From STD2-102 sp964414205 (GTDB lineage Bacteria; Bacillota; Clostridia; Christensenellales; CAG-917), in contig CAYPVP010000001.1 in the NCBI GenBank assembly GCA_964414205.1, positions 9,795-73,794 of the forward strand: a DNA stretch of 64,000 nt. The letters run 5' to 3'. The translations under genes and the position numbers were made by a program. Below, in pieces: positions 15,136 to 23,971 of the stretch. The first letter of the stretch is position 1; each line of letters begins with the position of its first letter. The notes beneath the pieces were generated by a model. It was not told where the DNA came from, did no database searches, and saw only the letters and a list, made by a program, of their open reading frames with translations.

Positions 15136-16158
15136 TTATTTGAGTTCAGCAAAATATTTGATTGTTCTGACCATTTGGCTTGTATAACTGTTTTCATTGT
15201 CATACCAAGCAACAGTTTGAACTTCTGTTGTATCAGTTTCAGGCATATATTTGACCATTGTTTGAGTTGCATCAAACAATGAACCAAATGAAATTCCGAT
15301 GATGTCAGATGAAACAAGTGGTTCTTCTGTATATCCGAATGAAGCACTTTGTGCATTCTTCATTGCAGAATTGATTTGTTCAACTGTAACATTTCCTTTG
15401 ACAACTGAAACCAAGATTGTTGTTGAACCTGTTGGAACTGGAACACGTTGTGCTGAACCAATAAGTTTTCCGTTGAGTTCTGGAATGACAAGTCCGATTG
15501 CTTTTGCAGCGCCTGTTGAGTTTGGAACAATGTTGCATGCGCCAGCACGTGCTCTACGGAGGTCACCTTTTCTGTGTGGTCCATCAAGGAGCATTTGGTC
15601 ACCAGTGTATGCGTGAATTGTTGACATGATTCCTGATTGAATAGGAGCAATGTTGTTGAGTGTGTTTGCCATTGGTGCGAGGCAGTTTGTTGTGCATGAT
15701 GCAGCAGAAATGATTGTGTCATTTGCTGTCAATGTTTTTTCGTTGACTGAGAAAACAATTGTTGGAAGGTCATTTCCTGCTGGTGCTGAAATGACAACTT
15801 TTTTTGCGCCTGCATCGATGTGTGATTGTGCTTTTGCTTTTGATGTATAGAAACCTGTGCATTCAAGAACAACATCAACACCAATTTCACCCCAAGGGAG
15901 TTCGGCTGCGTTTGCTTTTGCATAAATCTTGATTTCTTTTCCGTCAACAACAATTGAATCTTCTTTTGCTTCAACTTTGTCACAGAGAGCATATCTTCCT
16001 TGTGAAGAATCATACTTCAAGAGATGTGCAAGCATGCTAGGTGCTGTGAGGTCATTGATTGCAACGACTTCATATCCTTCTGCTCCAAACATTTGACGGA
16101 AAGCCAAACGACCAATTCTTCCGAATCCATTGATAGCAACTCTAACGTTTTGTGCCAT
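15136..16158 (-). CDS. gap: Glyceraldehyde-3-phosphate dehydrogenase
   Basis: A 340-aa NAD-dependent glycolytic enzyme converting glyceraldehyde 3-phosphate to 1,3-bisphosphoglycerate. It has the Rossmann start VAINGFGRIGR, catalytic Cys in SAASCTTNCLAP, the phosphate-site HAYTGDQ, and the C-terminal WYDNENSYTSQM. ATG 16158 has GGAGGAC upstream. A good promoter lies at 16244-16272 and a terminator at 15075-15105, so it is a monocistronic unit. The aldolase gene nearby is divergent, making a small glycolysis neighbourhood. Confidence 0.97.
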   Translation of the reverse strand: MAQNVRVAINGFGRIGRLAFRQMFGAEGYEVVAINDLTAPSMLAHLLKYDSSQGRYALCDKVEAKEDSIVVDGKEIKIYAKANAAELPWGEIGVDVVLECTGFYTSKAKAQSHIDAGAKKVVISAPAGNDLPTIVFSVNEKTLTANDTIISAASCTTNCLAPMANTLNNIAPIQSGIMSTIHAYTGDQMLLDGPHRKGDLRRARAGACNIVPNSTGAAKAIGLVIPELNGKLIGSAQRVPVPTGSTTILVSVVKGNVTVEQINSAMKNAQSASFGYTEEPLVSSDIIGISFGSLFDATQTMVKYMPETDTTEVQTVAWYDNENSYTSQMVRTIKYFAELK

Positions 16159-16243
16159 TATTTTGTCCTCCAAAACTACAATTTTGTATTTTTCAAATTT
16201 TTATCGCGTATGTCGTATTGCGTTATACTTTTACGCTTTTTCT

Positions 16244-16272
16244 ATTTTACAATCAATCTGCTATTTTTACAA
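16244..16272 (-). promoter_or_regulatory. Promoter of gap
   Basis: TTGTAA (16272-16267), 17-base spacer, TAAAAT (16249-16244) on the minus strand, about 85 bases before the start codon. The leader between contains TATAAC and several CG steps that could form a second promoter. Confidence 0.6.
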
Positions 16273-16292
16273 GCATTTTTTGGTTGTTTTTG

Positions 16293-17411
16293 CTATTTTA
16301 GATTTTCAGGGTTCAAACCTTTGAGTTCATCCAAAACAAATATGCCATTTTTGCGAATCAAAACATCATCAAAATAGATTTCTCCGCCACCATATTCTTC
16401 TGTTTGAACCTGCACCAAGTCCCAGTGAACAGCAGAAGTGTTGCCATTTGGAGCATCTTCATAACTTGCGCCAGGAGTAAAGTGAATTGAACCAGAAATT
16501 TTTTCATCAAACAAAATGTCGCCCATTGGTTTTACGATATAAGGATTTACGCCCAGTGCAAATTCACCAACATAGCGCGAACCTTCATCAGTGTCAAAAA
16601 TTGCTTTTGCTTTTTCTTTGAAATTTGCATCAATGTCAACAATTTTGCCATCTTTGAAAGTCAGTTTTACATTTTCAAATTTCACACCATTTTCAATTGA
16701 TGGAACATTGTATGATATAATTCCGTTGACGCTGTTTTTGACAGGTGCAGTATAAACTTCTCCATCAGGAATGTTGCACTTTCCTGCACACTTGACAGCA
16801 GGAATATCTTTGATTGAAAAACTCAAATCAGTGTTTTTGGCAACAATTCTAACTTTGTCTGTCTTGTTCATCAATTCAACTAATGGTGTCATTGCATCAG
16901 CCATTTTTTGATAGTTCAAATTGCACACATCAAAATATAAGTTTTCAAATTCTTCTGTGCTAACGCCTGAAAGTTGACTCATTCCTTCTGTTGGAAATCT
17001 CAAAATCACCCATTTTGTTTTTGCAACTCTGATGTTGTGGTGAACTTTTTGAGCATAGATTGAAGAATATGCTTGCATTCTATCATCAGGAACATCTGAA
17101 AGTTCAAAACTGTTTTGACCTCCACGAACGCCAATGTAAGCATCCATTTTGTCCATGAAATCAGCATCTCTTTCTGCCATAATTTTCATCATTTCATCAC
17201 TAGCACCCATCAAAACTTCTCTTTTGACACGGTTGTCACCCAAAAACACAAAAGGCATTGCACCCTTTTTATAAACTTCTTTCACAAGCAAACGTGGAAA
17301 CACATCACCAACGCCTGAAACATCAATCCAAACTTTTTCACCTTTTTGAATGTCACATGAATAGTTGACCAAATTGAAAGCCAACTTTTCAAGTCTTGAA
17401 TCTTTCATCAT
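16293..17411 (-). CDS. M29 family aminopeptidase
   Basis: A 372-aa metallo-aminopeptidase of the thermophilic-aminopeptidase (AmpS/PepS, M29) family. Family features: the Glu of PTEGMSQLSG, the conserved stretch GSIHFTPGASYEDAPNG, and the metal-ligand region SAVHWDLV near the C-terminus. It should release N-terminal residues from peptides in the cytoplasm. ATG 17411 has AGGAGA seven bases upstream; the next codon is also ATG. The promoter is at 17453-17481. It lies upstream of gap on the same strand but gap has its own promoter. Confidence 0.92.
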   Translation of the reverse strand: MMKDSRLEKLAFNLVNYSCDIQKGEKVWIDVSGVGDVFPRLLVKEVYKKGAMPFVFLGDNRVKREVLMGASDEMMKIMAERDADFMDKMDAYIGVRGGQNSFELSDVPDDRMQAYSSIYAQKVHHNIRVAKTKWVILRFPTEGMSQLSGVSTEEFENLYFDVCNLNYQKMADAMTPLVELMNKTDKVRIVAKNTDLSFSIKDIPAVKCAGKCNIPDGEVYTAPVKNSVNGIISYNVPSIENGVKFENVKLTFKDGKIVDIDANFKEKAKAIFDTDEGSRYVGEFALGVNPYIVKPMGDILFDEKISGSIHFTPGASYEDAPNGNTSAVHWDLVQVQTEEYGGGEIYFDDVLIRKNGIFVLDELKGLNPENLK

Positions 17412-17452
17412 ATTATTTTCTCCTAAATATAACATTGATAACTTCGACAACA

Positions 17453-17481
17453 ATTATACATCTAGGTTGCCTTTTTTTCAA
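17453..17481 (-). promoter_or_regulatory. Promoter of the M29 aminopeptidase
   Basis: TTGAAA (17481-17476), 17-base spacer, TATAAT (17458-17453) on the minus strand. Confidence 0.75.
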
Positions 17482-17559
17482 CTTTTATTGCTCTATATTT
17501 TTTTTTGTCTAGCGTTTCCATTTTTTCGATTGAAGAATGAATAAAATAAGTTTTTTGTC

Positions 17560-17588
17560 TTGTTTTTTTAATTTCTATGTTATACAAT
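17560..17588 (+). promoter_or_regulatory. Possible promoter of fba
   Basis: TTGTTT (17560-17565), 17-base spacer, TACAAT (17583-17588), about 30 bases before the start codon. The region is T-rich, so alternatives exist. Confidence 0.4.
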
Positions 17589-17618
17589 ATCAATGAAGAA
17601 ATATGTTTGGAGGACATT

Positions 17619-18560
17619 ATGCCACTTGTAACATCAACTGAAATGTTCAAAAAAGCGTATGATGGCGGATATGCAATCGGCGCATTCAACGTAAACAACA
17701 TGGAAATCATTCAAGGCATTGTTGGAGCAGCAAAAGAGGAGCAAGCACCTCTCATTTTGCAAGTTTCTGCGGGCGCTAGAAAATATGCAAACCCAATCTA
17801 TTTGAAAAAGATGGTTGAAGCAGCACTTGAAGAAAGTGAGTTGCCAATTTGTTTGCATCTTGACCATGGCGATAGTTTTGCATTGTGCAAAGATTCAATC
17901 GATGGTGGTTTCACTTCCGTCATGATTGATGCCTCACACTATTCACTTGCAGAAAACATCAAAATCACATCTGAAGTTGTAAAATATGCACATGACCATG
18001 GTGTTGTTGTTGAGGCTGAACTTGGAAGACTTGCAGGAATTGAAGATTCACTTGATGTAAAAGACAAAGACGCAAGTTATACAAACCCTGACGATGTCCA
18101 AGAATTTGTTTTGAAAACTGGTGTCGACAGCCTTGCCATTGCAATTGGAACTTCACATGGTGCTTACAAATTCAAACCAGGCACAAAACCACAACTTCGT
18201 TTTGACATTTTGCAAGAAGTCGAAAGAAGATTGCCAGGTTTCCCAATTGTTCTTCACGGTTCTTCAAGTGTTCCACAAGAATTTGTAAAACTTGTCAATC
18301 AATATGGTGGAGAAATGCCAGACGCAATTGGAATTCCAGAAGAAATGTTGAGAAAAGCAGCATCAATGGCAGTTTGCAAAATCAACATTGACAGCGACCT
18401 TAGACTTGCAGCAACATCAGCAATCAGAAAACATCTTGCTGAAAATCCTTCACACTTTGACCCTAGACAATATCTTGGACCAGCACGTGAAGCAGTAAAG
18501 CAAATGGTTAAGCACAAACTTGTCGATGTTCTTGGATGCAACGGAAAAGCATTTTCATAA
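17619..18560 (+). CDS. fba: Class II fructose-bisphosphate aldolase
   Basis: A 313-aa zinc aldolase cleaving fructose 1,6-bisphosphate. Visible motifs: GAFNVNNME near the start, HLDHGDS (catalytic Asp and zinc His), VEAELGRLAG, the zinc/phosphate loops GTSHGAYKF and VLHGSSSVP, and KINIDSDLR. ATG 17619 has GGAGG six bases upstream; an earlier in-frame ATG at 17577 lies in the promoter region. It is followed by a strong terminator and is divergent from the M29 gene. Confidence 0.97.
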   Translation: MPLVTSTEMFKKAYDGGYAIGAFNVNNMEIIQGIVGAAKEEQAPLILQVSAGARKYANPIYLKKMVEAALEESELPICLHLDHGDSFALCKDSIDGGFTSVMIDASHYSLAENIKITSEVVKYAHDHGVVVEAELGRLAGIEDSLDVKDKDASYTNPDDVQEFVLKTGVDSLAIAIGTSHGAYKFKPGTKPQLRFDILQEVERRLPGFPIVLHGSSSVPQEFVKLVNQYGGEMPDAIGIPEEMLRKAASMAVCKINIDSDLRLAATSAIRKHLAENPSHFDPRQYLGPAREAVKQMVKHKLVDVLGCNGKAFS

Positions 18561-18672
18561 CATAAATAGTCGTGAAAACATTTTCTAAAATTGTGTCATT
18601 GAATACATATCAAAAAGATTTAAACAAATAAACGATTTATAATAATGATACATTAAAATTTCAAACAAAATT

Positions 18673-18706
18673 AAAATGCTCAAACAAAAGTTTGAGCATT
18701 TTTTAT
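18673..18706 (+). terminator. Terminator of fba
   Basis: A perfect 13-bp stem, AAAATGCTCAAAC (18673-18685) with its complement at 18690-18702, loop AAAA, followed by TTTATT. The A-tract on the other side may also let it stop the converging membrane-protein gene. Confidence 0.92.
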
Positions 18707-18734
18707 TAGTTTCCACAAAAGAAAAATCAAATGT

Positions 18735-19502
18735 TTACTTTACTTCATTTTGTTTTTCTTCTTCATTTTTTGATGAGTTCAAATTTTCATTTTGCAAAAC
18801 TTCAACTTTTACATCTTCTGCATTTTCTATGCAATCGACACTTCCATTTTGATTTGCAGATTTCTTCTCACCTTTACTTTTTCTTTTTCTAAGAACAGCA
18901 CCAACAATAGAAAACAGAATGACAGCAACAATAATGGCAAGAAATATATATGCAATGATGTCAATGTAGGCGCTGATTCCTGGAATTTGCAAAAAGCCAA
19001 TCAATATTGCACCTGCAACAAAGTTTCCTGCAAAAATCGACAACGCAACTTTCCACATTTTGCAATCAAGCATTGAACCAATGCCTGAGCCCATCCATGC
19101 GCCTGTCAACGGAATTGGAATTGAAACAAACGAAAACAGCGCCAACGCTCGTTTGTTTTCTGCATTTTTCAAAAATTGATAGCCTTTTTTGTCGGAAGTA
19201 TCATTGACTTTGCTTGCTCTTGAACTAAACATATCCTCAACAAAAACTGCAAGTTTGTTGAAAGCCTTGGTTTTTTTGAGTCCATCGATAATTGGTTTGA
19301 TAATCATAAGCAATGGAAAAATCACAATTGAAGAGCCTGCCACACACACCAAATATGCCAAACCTTGATTTACAGCCATTTGTGCAGACAAAATAATTGC
19401 TCCACGCAATTCAATGATTGGAATGATTGAAACTAAAAACAATGTCAAATAGTCATTGTTGTTTGTAACTTGCCTAAAAAATTCAACGATTGTTTCTGTC
19501 AT
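18735..19502 (-). CDS. COG2426-type membrane protein (putative small multidrug export)
   Basis: A 255-aa membrane protein resembling the PF06695/COG2426 family, which is annotated as small multidrug export on thin evidence. It shows the family motif IIPIIELRGAI in the first helix, a second re-entrant-like segment SIPIPLTGAWMGSGIGSML, and two to three further helices to about residue 205. The last 50 residues are a charged Lys/Glu/Asn-rich tail. ATG 19502 follows GAGGAAATT. It has a perfect consensus promoter. Function unproven. Confidence 0.75.
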   Translation of the reverse strand: MTETIVEFFRQVTNNNDYLTLFLVSIIPIIELRGAIILSAQMAVNQGLAYLVCVAGSSIVIFPLLMIIKPIIDGLKKTKAFNKLAVFVEDMFSSRASKVNDTSDKKGYQFLKNAENKRALALFSFVSIPIPLTGAWMGSGIGSMLDCKMWKVALSIFAGNFVAGAILIGFLQIPGISAYIDIIAYIFLAIIVAVILFSIVGAVLRKRKSKGEKKSANQNGSVDCIENAEDVKVEVLQNENLNSSKNEEEKQNEVK

Positions 19503-19522
19503 AATTTCCTCACTAAGTAAAA

Positions 19523-19551
19523 ATTATATTATATCGCTTGCGAAATGTCAA
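19523..19551 (-). promoter_or_regulatory. Promoter of the COG2426 gene
   Basis: Perfect consensus: TTGACA (19551-19546), 17-base spacer, TATAAT (19528-19523) on the minus strand. It overlaps the divergent ttcA-like promoter. Confidence 0.9.
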
Positions 19552-19566
19552 CATAACGACTAAAAT
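19538..19566 (+). promoter_or_regulatory. Promoter of the TtcA-like gene
   Basis: TTGCGA (19538-19543), 17-base spacer, TAAAAT (19561-19566). Its -35 box lies within the spacer of the opposite promoter, so the two cannot be bound by polymerase at the same time. Confidence 0.6.
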
Positions 19567-19600
19567 ATGCCTATGCACAAAAACAAGCAAGGAGAACTTT

Positions 19601-20350
19601 ATGCAAAAAATTCTTAGTTCGATGCGCAAAGCCATTCATGACTATGCCATGATACAAGATGGCGACCACATTGTTGTTGGACTTTCTGGTGGAAAAGATA
19701 GCATTTTGTTGTTGAATGCACTTTCACTCTATCGCAAGTTTTCACCTGAAAAATATACATTGTCTGCTGTCACCATTGATGTCGGTTTCAAAGAAACAAG
19801 CCAAAGTGAAATAGACAATTTGGTTGAATTTTGCAAGAATATCGATGTTGACTACAAGCGAGTCAAAACTGACATTGCTGAAATTGTTTTTGATGTCAGA
19901 AAAGAATCAAATCCATGCAGTCTTTGTGCTAAAATGCGTCGTGGTGCTTTGAACAATGCCATAAAAGAAATGGGTGCAAACAAATTGGCTCTTGGCCACA
20001 ATGCTGATGATGTCATTGAAACAATGATGATGTCTTTGATTTTTGAAGGAAGATTTTCAACATTGCAACCAACAGCATATATGGACAGAATGGGCGTTGC
20101 AATGATACGACCACTCATTTATCTTGAAGAAAGCATCATTCGACCAACTGTTGAAAGACTAAATTTGCCAATTGTAAACAATCCATGCCCAAGCAACCAC
20201 AATTCAAGGAGAGAATGGACAAAACTTCTTTTGCAAAAACTAGATGATGAAGTCCCAAACACCAAAAAGAACATTGAAAATGCCATTTTTCATCCTGAAC
20301 GAAACAATTTGTGGACACCAATCAATTTTGAAGAAAAAACAGAAAAATAA
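19601..20350 (+). CDS. TtcA-family tRNA thiolation protein
   Basis: A 249-aa PP-loop ATPase. Motifs: VVGLSGGKDSILLL (PP-loop), NPCSLCAKMRRGALN (CxxC that holds a 4Fe-4S cluster or sulfur), LGHNADDVIET, and a third Cys in NNPCPSNHNSRR. This is the layout of TtcA, which makes 2-thiocytidine at tRNA position 32. Bacillota homologues are often annotated as TtcA family without proof of the exact nucleotide. ATG 19601 has AAGGAG upstream; the in-frame start at 19538 lies in the promoter. Confidence 0.88.
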   Translation: MQKILSSMRKAIHDYAMIQDGDHIVVGLSGGKDSILLLNALSLYRKFSPEKYTLSAVTIDVGFKETSQSEIDNLVEFCKNIDVDYKRVKTDIAEIVFDVRKESNPCSLCAKMRRGALNNAIKEMGANKLALGHNADDVIETMMMSLIFEGRFSTLQPTAYMDRMGVAMIRPLIYLEESIIRPTVERLNLPIVNNPCPSNHNSRREWTKLLLQKLDDEVPNTKKNIENAIFHPERNNLWTPINFEEKTEK

Positions 20351-20366
20351 TTTTTCTGTTTTTTAT
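20338..20366 (+). terminator. Terminator of the TtcA-like gene
   Basis: AACAGAAAAA (20338-20347) pairs perfectly with TTTTTCTGTT (20351-20360), and the loop is the stop codon itself. A T-tract follows. The terminator therefore begins inside the coding sequence. Confidence 0.9.
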
Positions 20367-21030
20367 TATACATATAATTTCATTTTCAATTTTGCTTTAT
20401 GTTTTACTATCAAATTTACTATTTATATCACTGTTTGTTTCCAATTTGCCTTATAGTCTATCTTAAAGTTTTTTATTGCCAAATTTTAGATAATTTTCGA
20501 TTTTTCTTGTTGTTTATCTTGTCATATTCTTTTGATAGTTTTGAGGTTTGCTTTGGGGTCAATCTATTGTTTGTTTTTCTTGCTGTTTTCTAGATGTTTT
20601 TCGATTTTTCTTGTTATGTATCTTGCCACATTCTTTTGATAGTTTTTAGGTTTGCTTTGCAGTCTATCTTTAAGTTTATTTTGTTTCGCCGTTTTATTGA
20701 TGATTTTCCTATTTTCATAATTGTTTACCAAAATATGTTTTATCAAAATTATGGTATTTATCTATTAGGTCATCTTCCTGAGCATCAAATAGATTATCTA
20801 ATTTATTCACAATGTTTCCATAAGTTAGGCTTTTTGTTTCTCTCTTTCATTGGTTGTTTGGCAGGTCGTTTTGTCGCTTGCTTTGTCGGTTGTTTGGCAT
20901 GGTTGCTTGCCAGTTTGTTTTCAGGTAGTTTTGTAGGTACTTTTGGCAAGTGCTTTTGCCAAGTGTTTTCGGCATGTTCTTTTGGCAAGTGTTTTGCCTG
21001 TTTATTTTGTGAGTCGTTTTTGTGAGCATA
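20367..21030. repeat. 664-base gene-free, repeat-bearing region
   Basis: A 72-base direct repeat occurs at 20494-20565 and 20598-20669 (offset 104, about ten mismatches), inside a longer diverged duplication. From about 20850 to 21010 the strand is G/T-rich with short recurring units such as TTTTGGCAAGTG and GGTTGTTTGGCA. Open frames across it (a Cys/Phe-rich one on +, a Lys/Gln/Pro-rich one on -) are explained by composition and lack ribosome binding sites. Confidence 0.6.
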
Positions 21031-21059
21031 AAAAAAGCACTCATTTTCATGAGTGCTTT
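21031..21059 (-). terminator. Terminator of the alpha operon
   Basis: The minus-strand stem AAAGCACTCAT/ATGAGTGCTTT (21059-21049 with 21044-21034) is followed by TTTTA. It sits 14 bases after the rplQ stop and ends the long ribosomal superoperon. Confidence 0.93.
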
Positions 21060-21072
21060 CAAATCCGAAAAA

Positions 21073-21579
21073 TTATACAAGTTGAATGATAACTGTTTCT
21101 GCTGCATCACCACGGCGTTGTCCAAGTTTGACAATGCGTGTATATCCACCTGCTTGTCCAAGTTCTTCAGCTCTTTTTGCATATTTTGGTGCATATTCGT
21201 TGAAGATTTTTTCAATGAGTGGGTGATTGATGTCTTTGACACGAGCAGTAAATTTTGCTTTTGATTCTTTTTCTGCTTTTACTTCTTGAATGTCATAAAG
21301 TTCAGCCATCAACTTACGGCGTGCTGTAAGTTTCTTTGGTCCATCATTTGTGAATTGCTTTTCAACAGCATCACCTTTTGCATTTTTTACAGTTTTTGTG
21401 ACGGTAACTTCATCTTCATATGAATTGATTGCAACTGTCAACAATTTTTCTGCAATGCTCTTGAGTGATTTTGCTCTGTCAAGAGTTGTTTCAATTTGTC
21501 CATACCACAAAAGCTCTGAAGCTTGGCTTTTAAGCATTGCCATTCTTTGAGTGGTAGGTCTTCCTAATTTATTTGGCAT
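21073..21579 (-). CDS. rplQ: Ribosomal protein L17
   Basis: A 168-aa large-subunit protein near the peptide exit tunnel. The N-terminus PNKLGRPTTQRMAML is diagnostic. It is about 45-50 residues longer than typical bacterial L17 (about 120 aa); the extra sequence lies centrally, around residues 58-115, and is Lys/Glu-rich. It is the last gene of the operon, 14 bases after rpoA, with AGGAGG upstream. Confidence 0.95.
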   Translation of the reverse strand: MPNKLGRPTTQRMAMLKSQASELLWYGQIETTLDRAKSLKSIAEKLLTVAINSYEDEVTVTKTVKNAKGDAVEKQFTNDGPKKLTARRKLMAELYDIQEVKAEKESKAKFTARVKDINHPLIEKIFNEYAPKYAKRAEELGQAGGYTRIVKLGQRRGDAAETVIIQLV

Positions 21580-21593
21580 ACTATCCTATCCTC

Positions 21594-22550
21594 CTAGTCT
21601 TCTTGTGCTTTGAGTCCCAAGCCAAGATCTTCCAATTTTTTGATGACTTCTTCGAGAGACTTTCTGCCAAGATTTCTAACTTTCAACATATCATCTTCTG
21701 AGCGTTTGATGAGATCATCAACAGTGTTGATGCCCGCTCTCTTCAAGCAGTTGTAAGAACGGACGGAAAGGTCAAGGTCTTCAACTGTCTTTTCAAGAAC
21801 TTTTTGTTGTTTGTCATCTTCTTGTGAAACAAGAATGTCATAGTCATTCATTGAATCAACCAAATCAACAAACAGTTTGATGTGGTCATTCATAATTTTT
21901 GCAGCAAGAGAAACTATTTCTTTTGCAGAAATTGTTTCATCTGTGGTCACTTCAAGTGTAAGTTTGTCAAAGTCAATACTGTGTTCAACACGAGTGCTTT
22001 CCACTGTATAGTTTGCTTTTACAACAGGAGTATAGATTGAGTCAACAGGAATATATCCAATTGGCATTCTTGAATCTTTGTTTTCTGTTGCAGGAACATA
22101 ACCGCGACCAGTATCAATATAGATTGACATATTGATGCTTGCATTGTCATCCAAAGTGCAAACAATTGCATCTTTGTTCATGACTTCAACACCCATTGGG
22201 CACTCAATGTCTGCACCACGAACGATGCCAACTGAGTCCTTTTTCAAATGAAGTTCGATTTTTCCGGTTCTATCTTCGCTTGCAACAACTTTGAAGCGCA
22301 AGCATTTGATGTTGAGGACGATTTCAGTGACGTCTTCTTTGACACCTTTGATGGTTGCGAATTCGTGTTGAACGCCATCAATTTTGATGCCGACAGCAGC
22401 AGCACCTGGAAGTGATGAAAGCAAAATTCTTCTCAGACTATTTCCAAGAGTTGTTCCGAAACCCCTTTCAAGAGGTTCAACAACAAACTTAGCATAGTTC
22501 TTGCTTTCGTTTTCTTCGCAGACAATCTTAGGTTTTTTCATTTCCATCAT
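21594..22550 (-). CDS. rpoA: RNA polymerase alpha subunit
   Basis: A 318-aa subunit. The N-terminal assembly domain holds ERGFGTTLGNSLRRILLSS; the C-terminal domain (about 250-318) with LSVRSYNCLKRAGI and RNLGRKSLEEV contacts UP elements and activators. ATG 22550 (MMEMKK) follows AGGAGA by seven bases. It lies between rpsD and rplQ in the standard Bacillota position. Length is normal. Confidence 0.98.
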   Translation of the reverse strand: MMEMKKPKIVCEENESKNYAKFVVEPLERGFGTTLGNSLRRILLSSLPGAAAVGIKIDGVQHEFATIKGVKEDVTEIVLNIKCLRFKVVASEDRTGKIELHLKKDSVGIVRGADIECPMGVEVMNKDAIVCTLDDNASINMSIYIDTGRGYVPATENKDSRMPIGYIPVDSIYTPVVKANYTVESTRVEHSIDFDKLTLEVTTDETISAKEIVSLAAKIMNDHIKLFVDLVDSMNDYDILVSQEDDKQQKVLEKTVEDLDLSVRSYNCLKRAGINTVDDLIKRSEDDMLKVRNLGRKSLEEVIKKLEDLGLGLKAQED

Positions 22551-22570
22551 AACCGTTTCTCCTTTATTGA

Positions 22571-23161
22571 TTATTTAGAATACAATTCAACAATGAGGTG
22601 TTCTTTGATTTCAAGGTCAATGTCAGATCTTTCTGGAAGTCTTGCAACAGTTCCTGAAAGTGTATTGTTGTCGTATTCAAGCCATTTTGCAACAGAAAGA
22701 TTTTTGACTTCTTTTTGTTGTGCCCACATTTCTTTGTTTGCTTTTGAAGGGCGAACGGCAATGATGTCTCCAACTTTAACTTGGTATGATGGAATGTCAA
22801 CATTTTGTCCATTGACAGTGAAATGTCCATGATTTACAAGTTGGCGAGCCATAGCTCTTGTTTTTCCAAGTCCAAGACGATAAACAACGTTGTCAAGTCT
22901 TCTTTCCAAAAGAACGAGCATGTTTTCACCAGTGACGCCACGTTGTTTTGAAGCTTTTTCATAATAACCTTCAAATTGTTTTTCGAGAACGCCATAGACG
23001 AACTTAACTTTTTGTTTTTCGTTGAGTTGTTTTGCATATCCGCTTTGTTTTTTCTTGCGGTATTTTGGTTGTTTGTTTGACTTTTTGCTGATTCCGATGT
23101 CAGCAGGATTTATGCCGAGTGCTCTGCACTTCTTCATAACAGGTCCAGTATATCTTGCCAT
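22571..23161 (-). CDS. rpsD: Ribosomal protein S4
   Basis: A 196-aa primary 16S rRNA-binding protein with an S4 domain (about 90-150, LERRLDNVVYRLGLGKTRAMARQLVNHGH). The N-terminus has only one Cys, so it is the zinc-free form. It is encoded inside the alpha operon, whereas Bacillus subtilis rpsD stands alone. This matters for possible S4 feedback on the element upstream of rpsM. Confidence 0.97.
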   Translation of the reverse strand: MARYTGPVMKKCRALGINPADIGISKKSNKQPKYRKKKQSGYAKQLNEKQKVKFVYGVLEKQFEGYYEKASKQRGVTGENMLVLLERRLDNVVYRLGLGKTRAMARQLVNHGHFTVNGQNVDIPSYQVKVGDIIAVRPSKANKEMWAQQKEVKNLSVAKWLEYDNNTLSGTVARLPERSDIDLEIKEHLIVELYSK

Positions 23162-23171
23162 ATTCTACCTC

Positions 23172-23552
23172 CTATAGTCTTCTGCGCTTTGGTGGACGGC
23201 AACCGTTGTGTGGAATTGGTGACACATCTTTGATGAGTGTGACTTCAAGTCCAACATTTGAAAGAGCGCGGATAGCAGATTCTCTGCCTTGACCAGGTCC
23301 CTTGACATAAACTTCAACAGTTCTCATTCCTTGTTCATAAGCCACTTTTGCTGCGTCTTCAGCAACAACTTGTGCTGCAAATGGTGTTGATTTTCTTGAT
23401 CCTCTAAGTTTCAATTTTCCTGAACTTGACCAAGAAACAGCATTGCCATCCAAGTCTGTGATTGTGACAATTGTGTTGTTGAAAGATGCGTGAATGTGTG
23501 CTTGACCCTTTTCAACGCGTCTGACGTTTTTCTTTTTAATCTTTCCAGCCAT
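23172..23552 (-). CDS. rpsK: Ribosomal protein S11
   Basis: 126 aa of normal length, with HIHASFNNTIVTITD and the basic C-terminus NGCRPPKRRRL typical of S11, a platform protein near the mRNA exit. GGAGG lies upstream. It is 10 bases before rpsD. Confidence 0.97.
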   Translation of the reverse strand: MAGKIKKKNVRRVEKGQAHIHASFNNTIVTITDLDGNAVSWSSSGKLKLRGSRKSTPFAAQVVAEDAAKVAYEQGMRTVEVYVKGPGQGRESAIRALSNVGLEVTLIKDVSPIPHNGCRPPKRRRL

Positions 23553-23565
23553 GTCTCAATCCTCC

Positions 23566-23934
23566 TTATTTCTTTTTGCGTGCAACAGTACGCTTTGGTC
23601 CTTTGCGTGTTCTAGCATTTTGTTTTGTGCTTTGTCCACGAACAGGAAGTCCTTTTCTGTGACGGACGCCTCTGTAGCATCCAATTTCCATAAGACGTTT
23701 GATGTTGAGTCCGACTTCTCTTTTGAGGTCTCCTTCAACATGAAGATGTTTTTCAATATAGTCACGGAGCATTGTAACTTGATCTTCGGTCAAGTCTTTG
23801 ACTCTTGTGTCTGGGTTGATGCCTGTGACTTTCAAAATTTCTGCAGCTGTTGGTCCACCAATACCAAAGATATAGGTGAGCCCAATTTCCACGCGTTTTT
23901 CACGTGGCAAATCTACGCCGGCGATTCTTGCCAT
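23566..23934 (-). CDS. rpsM: Ribosomal protein S13
   Basis: 122 aa. MARIAGVDLPREKR start and the basic tail TKQNARTRKGPKR are diagnostic; S13 sits in the head and contacts the P-site tRNA. TTGGAGG lies upstream. A 116-base spacer with a large inverted repeat separates it from rpmJ. Confidence 0.97.
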   Translation of the reverse strand: MARIAGVDLPREKRVEIGLTYIFGIGGPTAAEILKVTGINPDTRVKDLTEDQVTMLRDYIEKHLHVEGDLKREVGLNIKRLMEIGCYRGVRHRKGLPVRGQSTKQNARTRKGPKRTVARKKK

Positions 23935-23971
23935 TTTGTACCTCCAATTATTCTGTTAAATCTATGCCCTA

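Noticed and set aside
20594..21025. 143-residue hydrophobic protein on the plus strand
   Set aside because: Cys/Phe-rich composition reflects T-rich repeats; there is no start signal, and it runs into the rplQ terminator.
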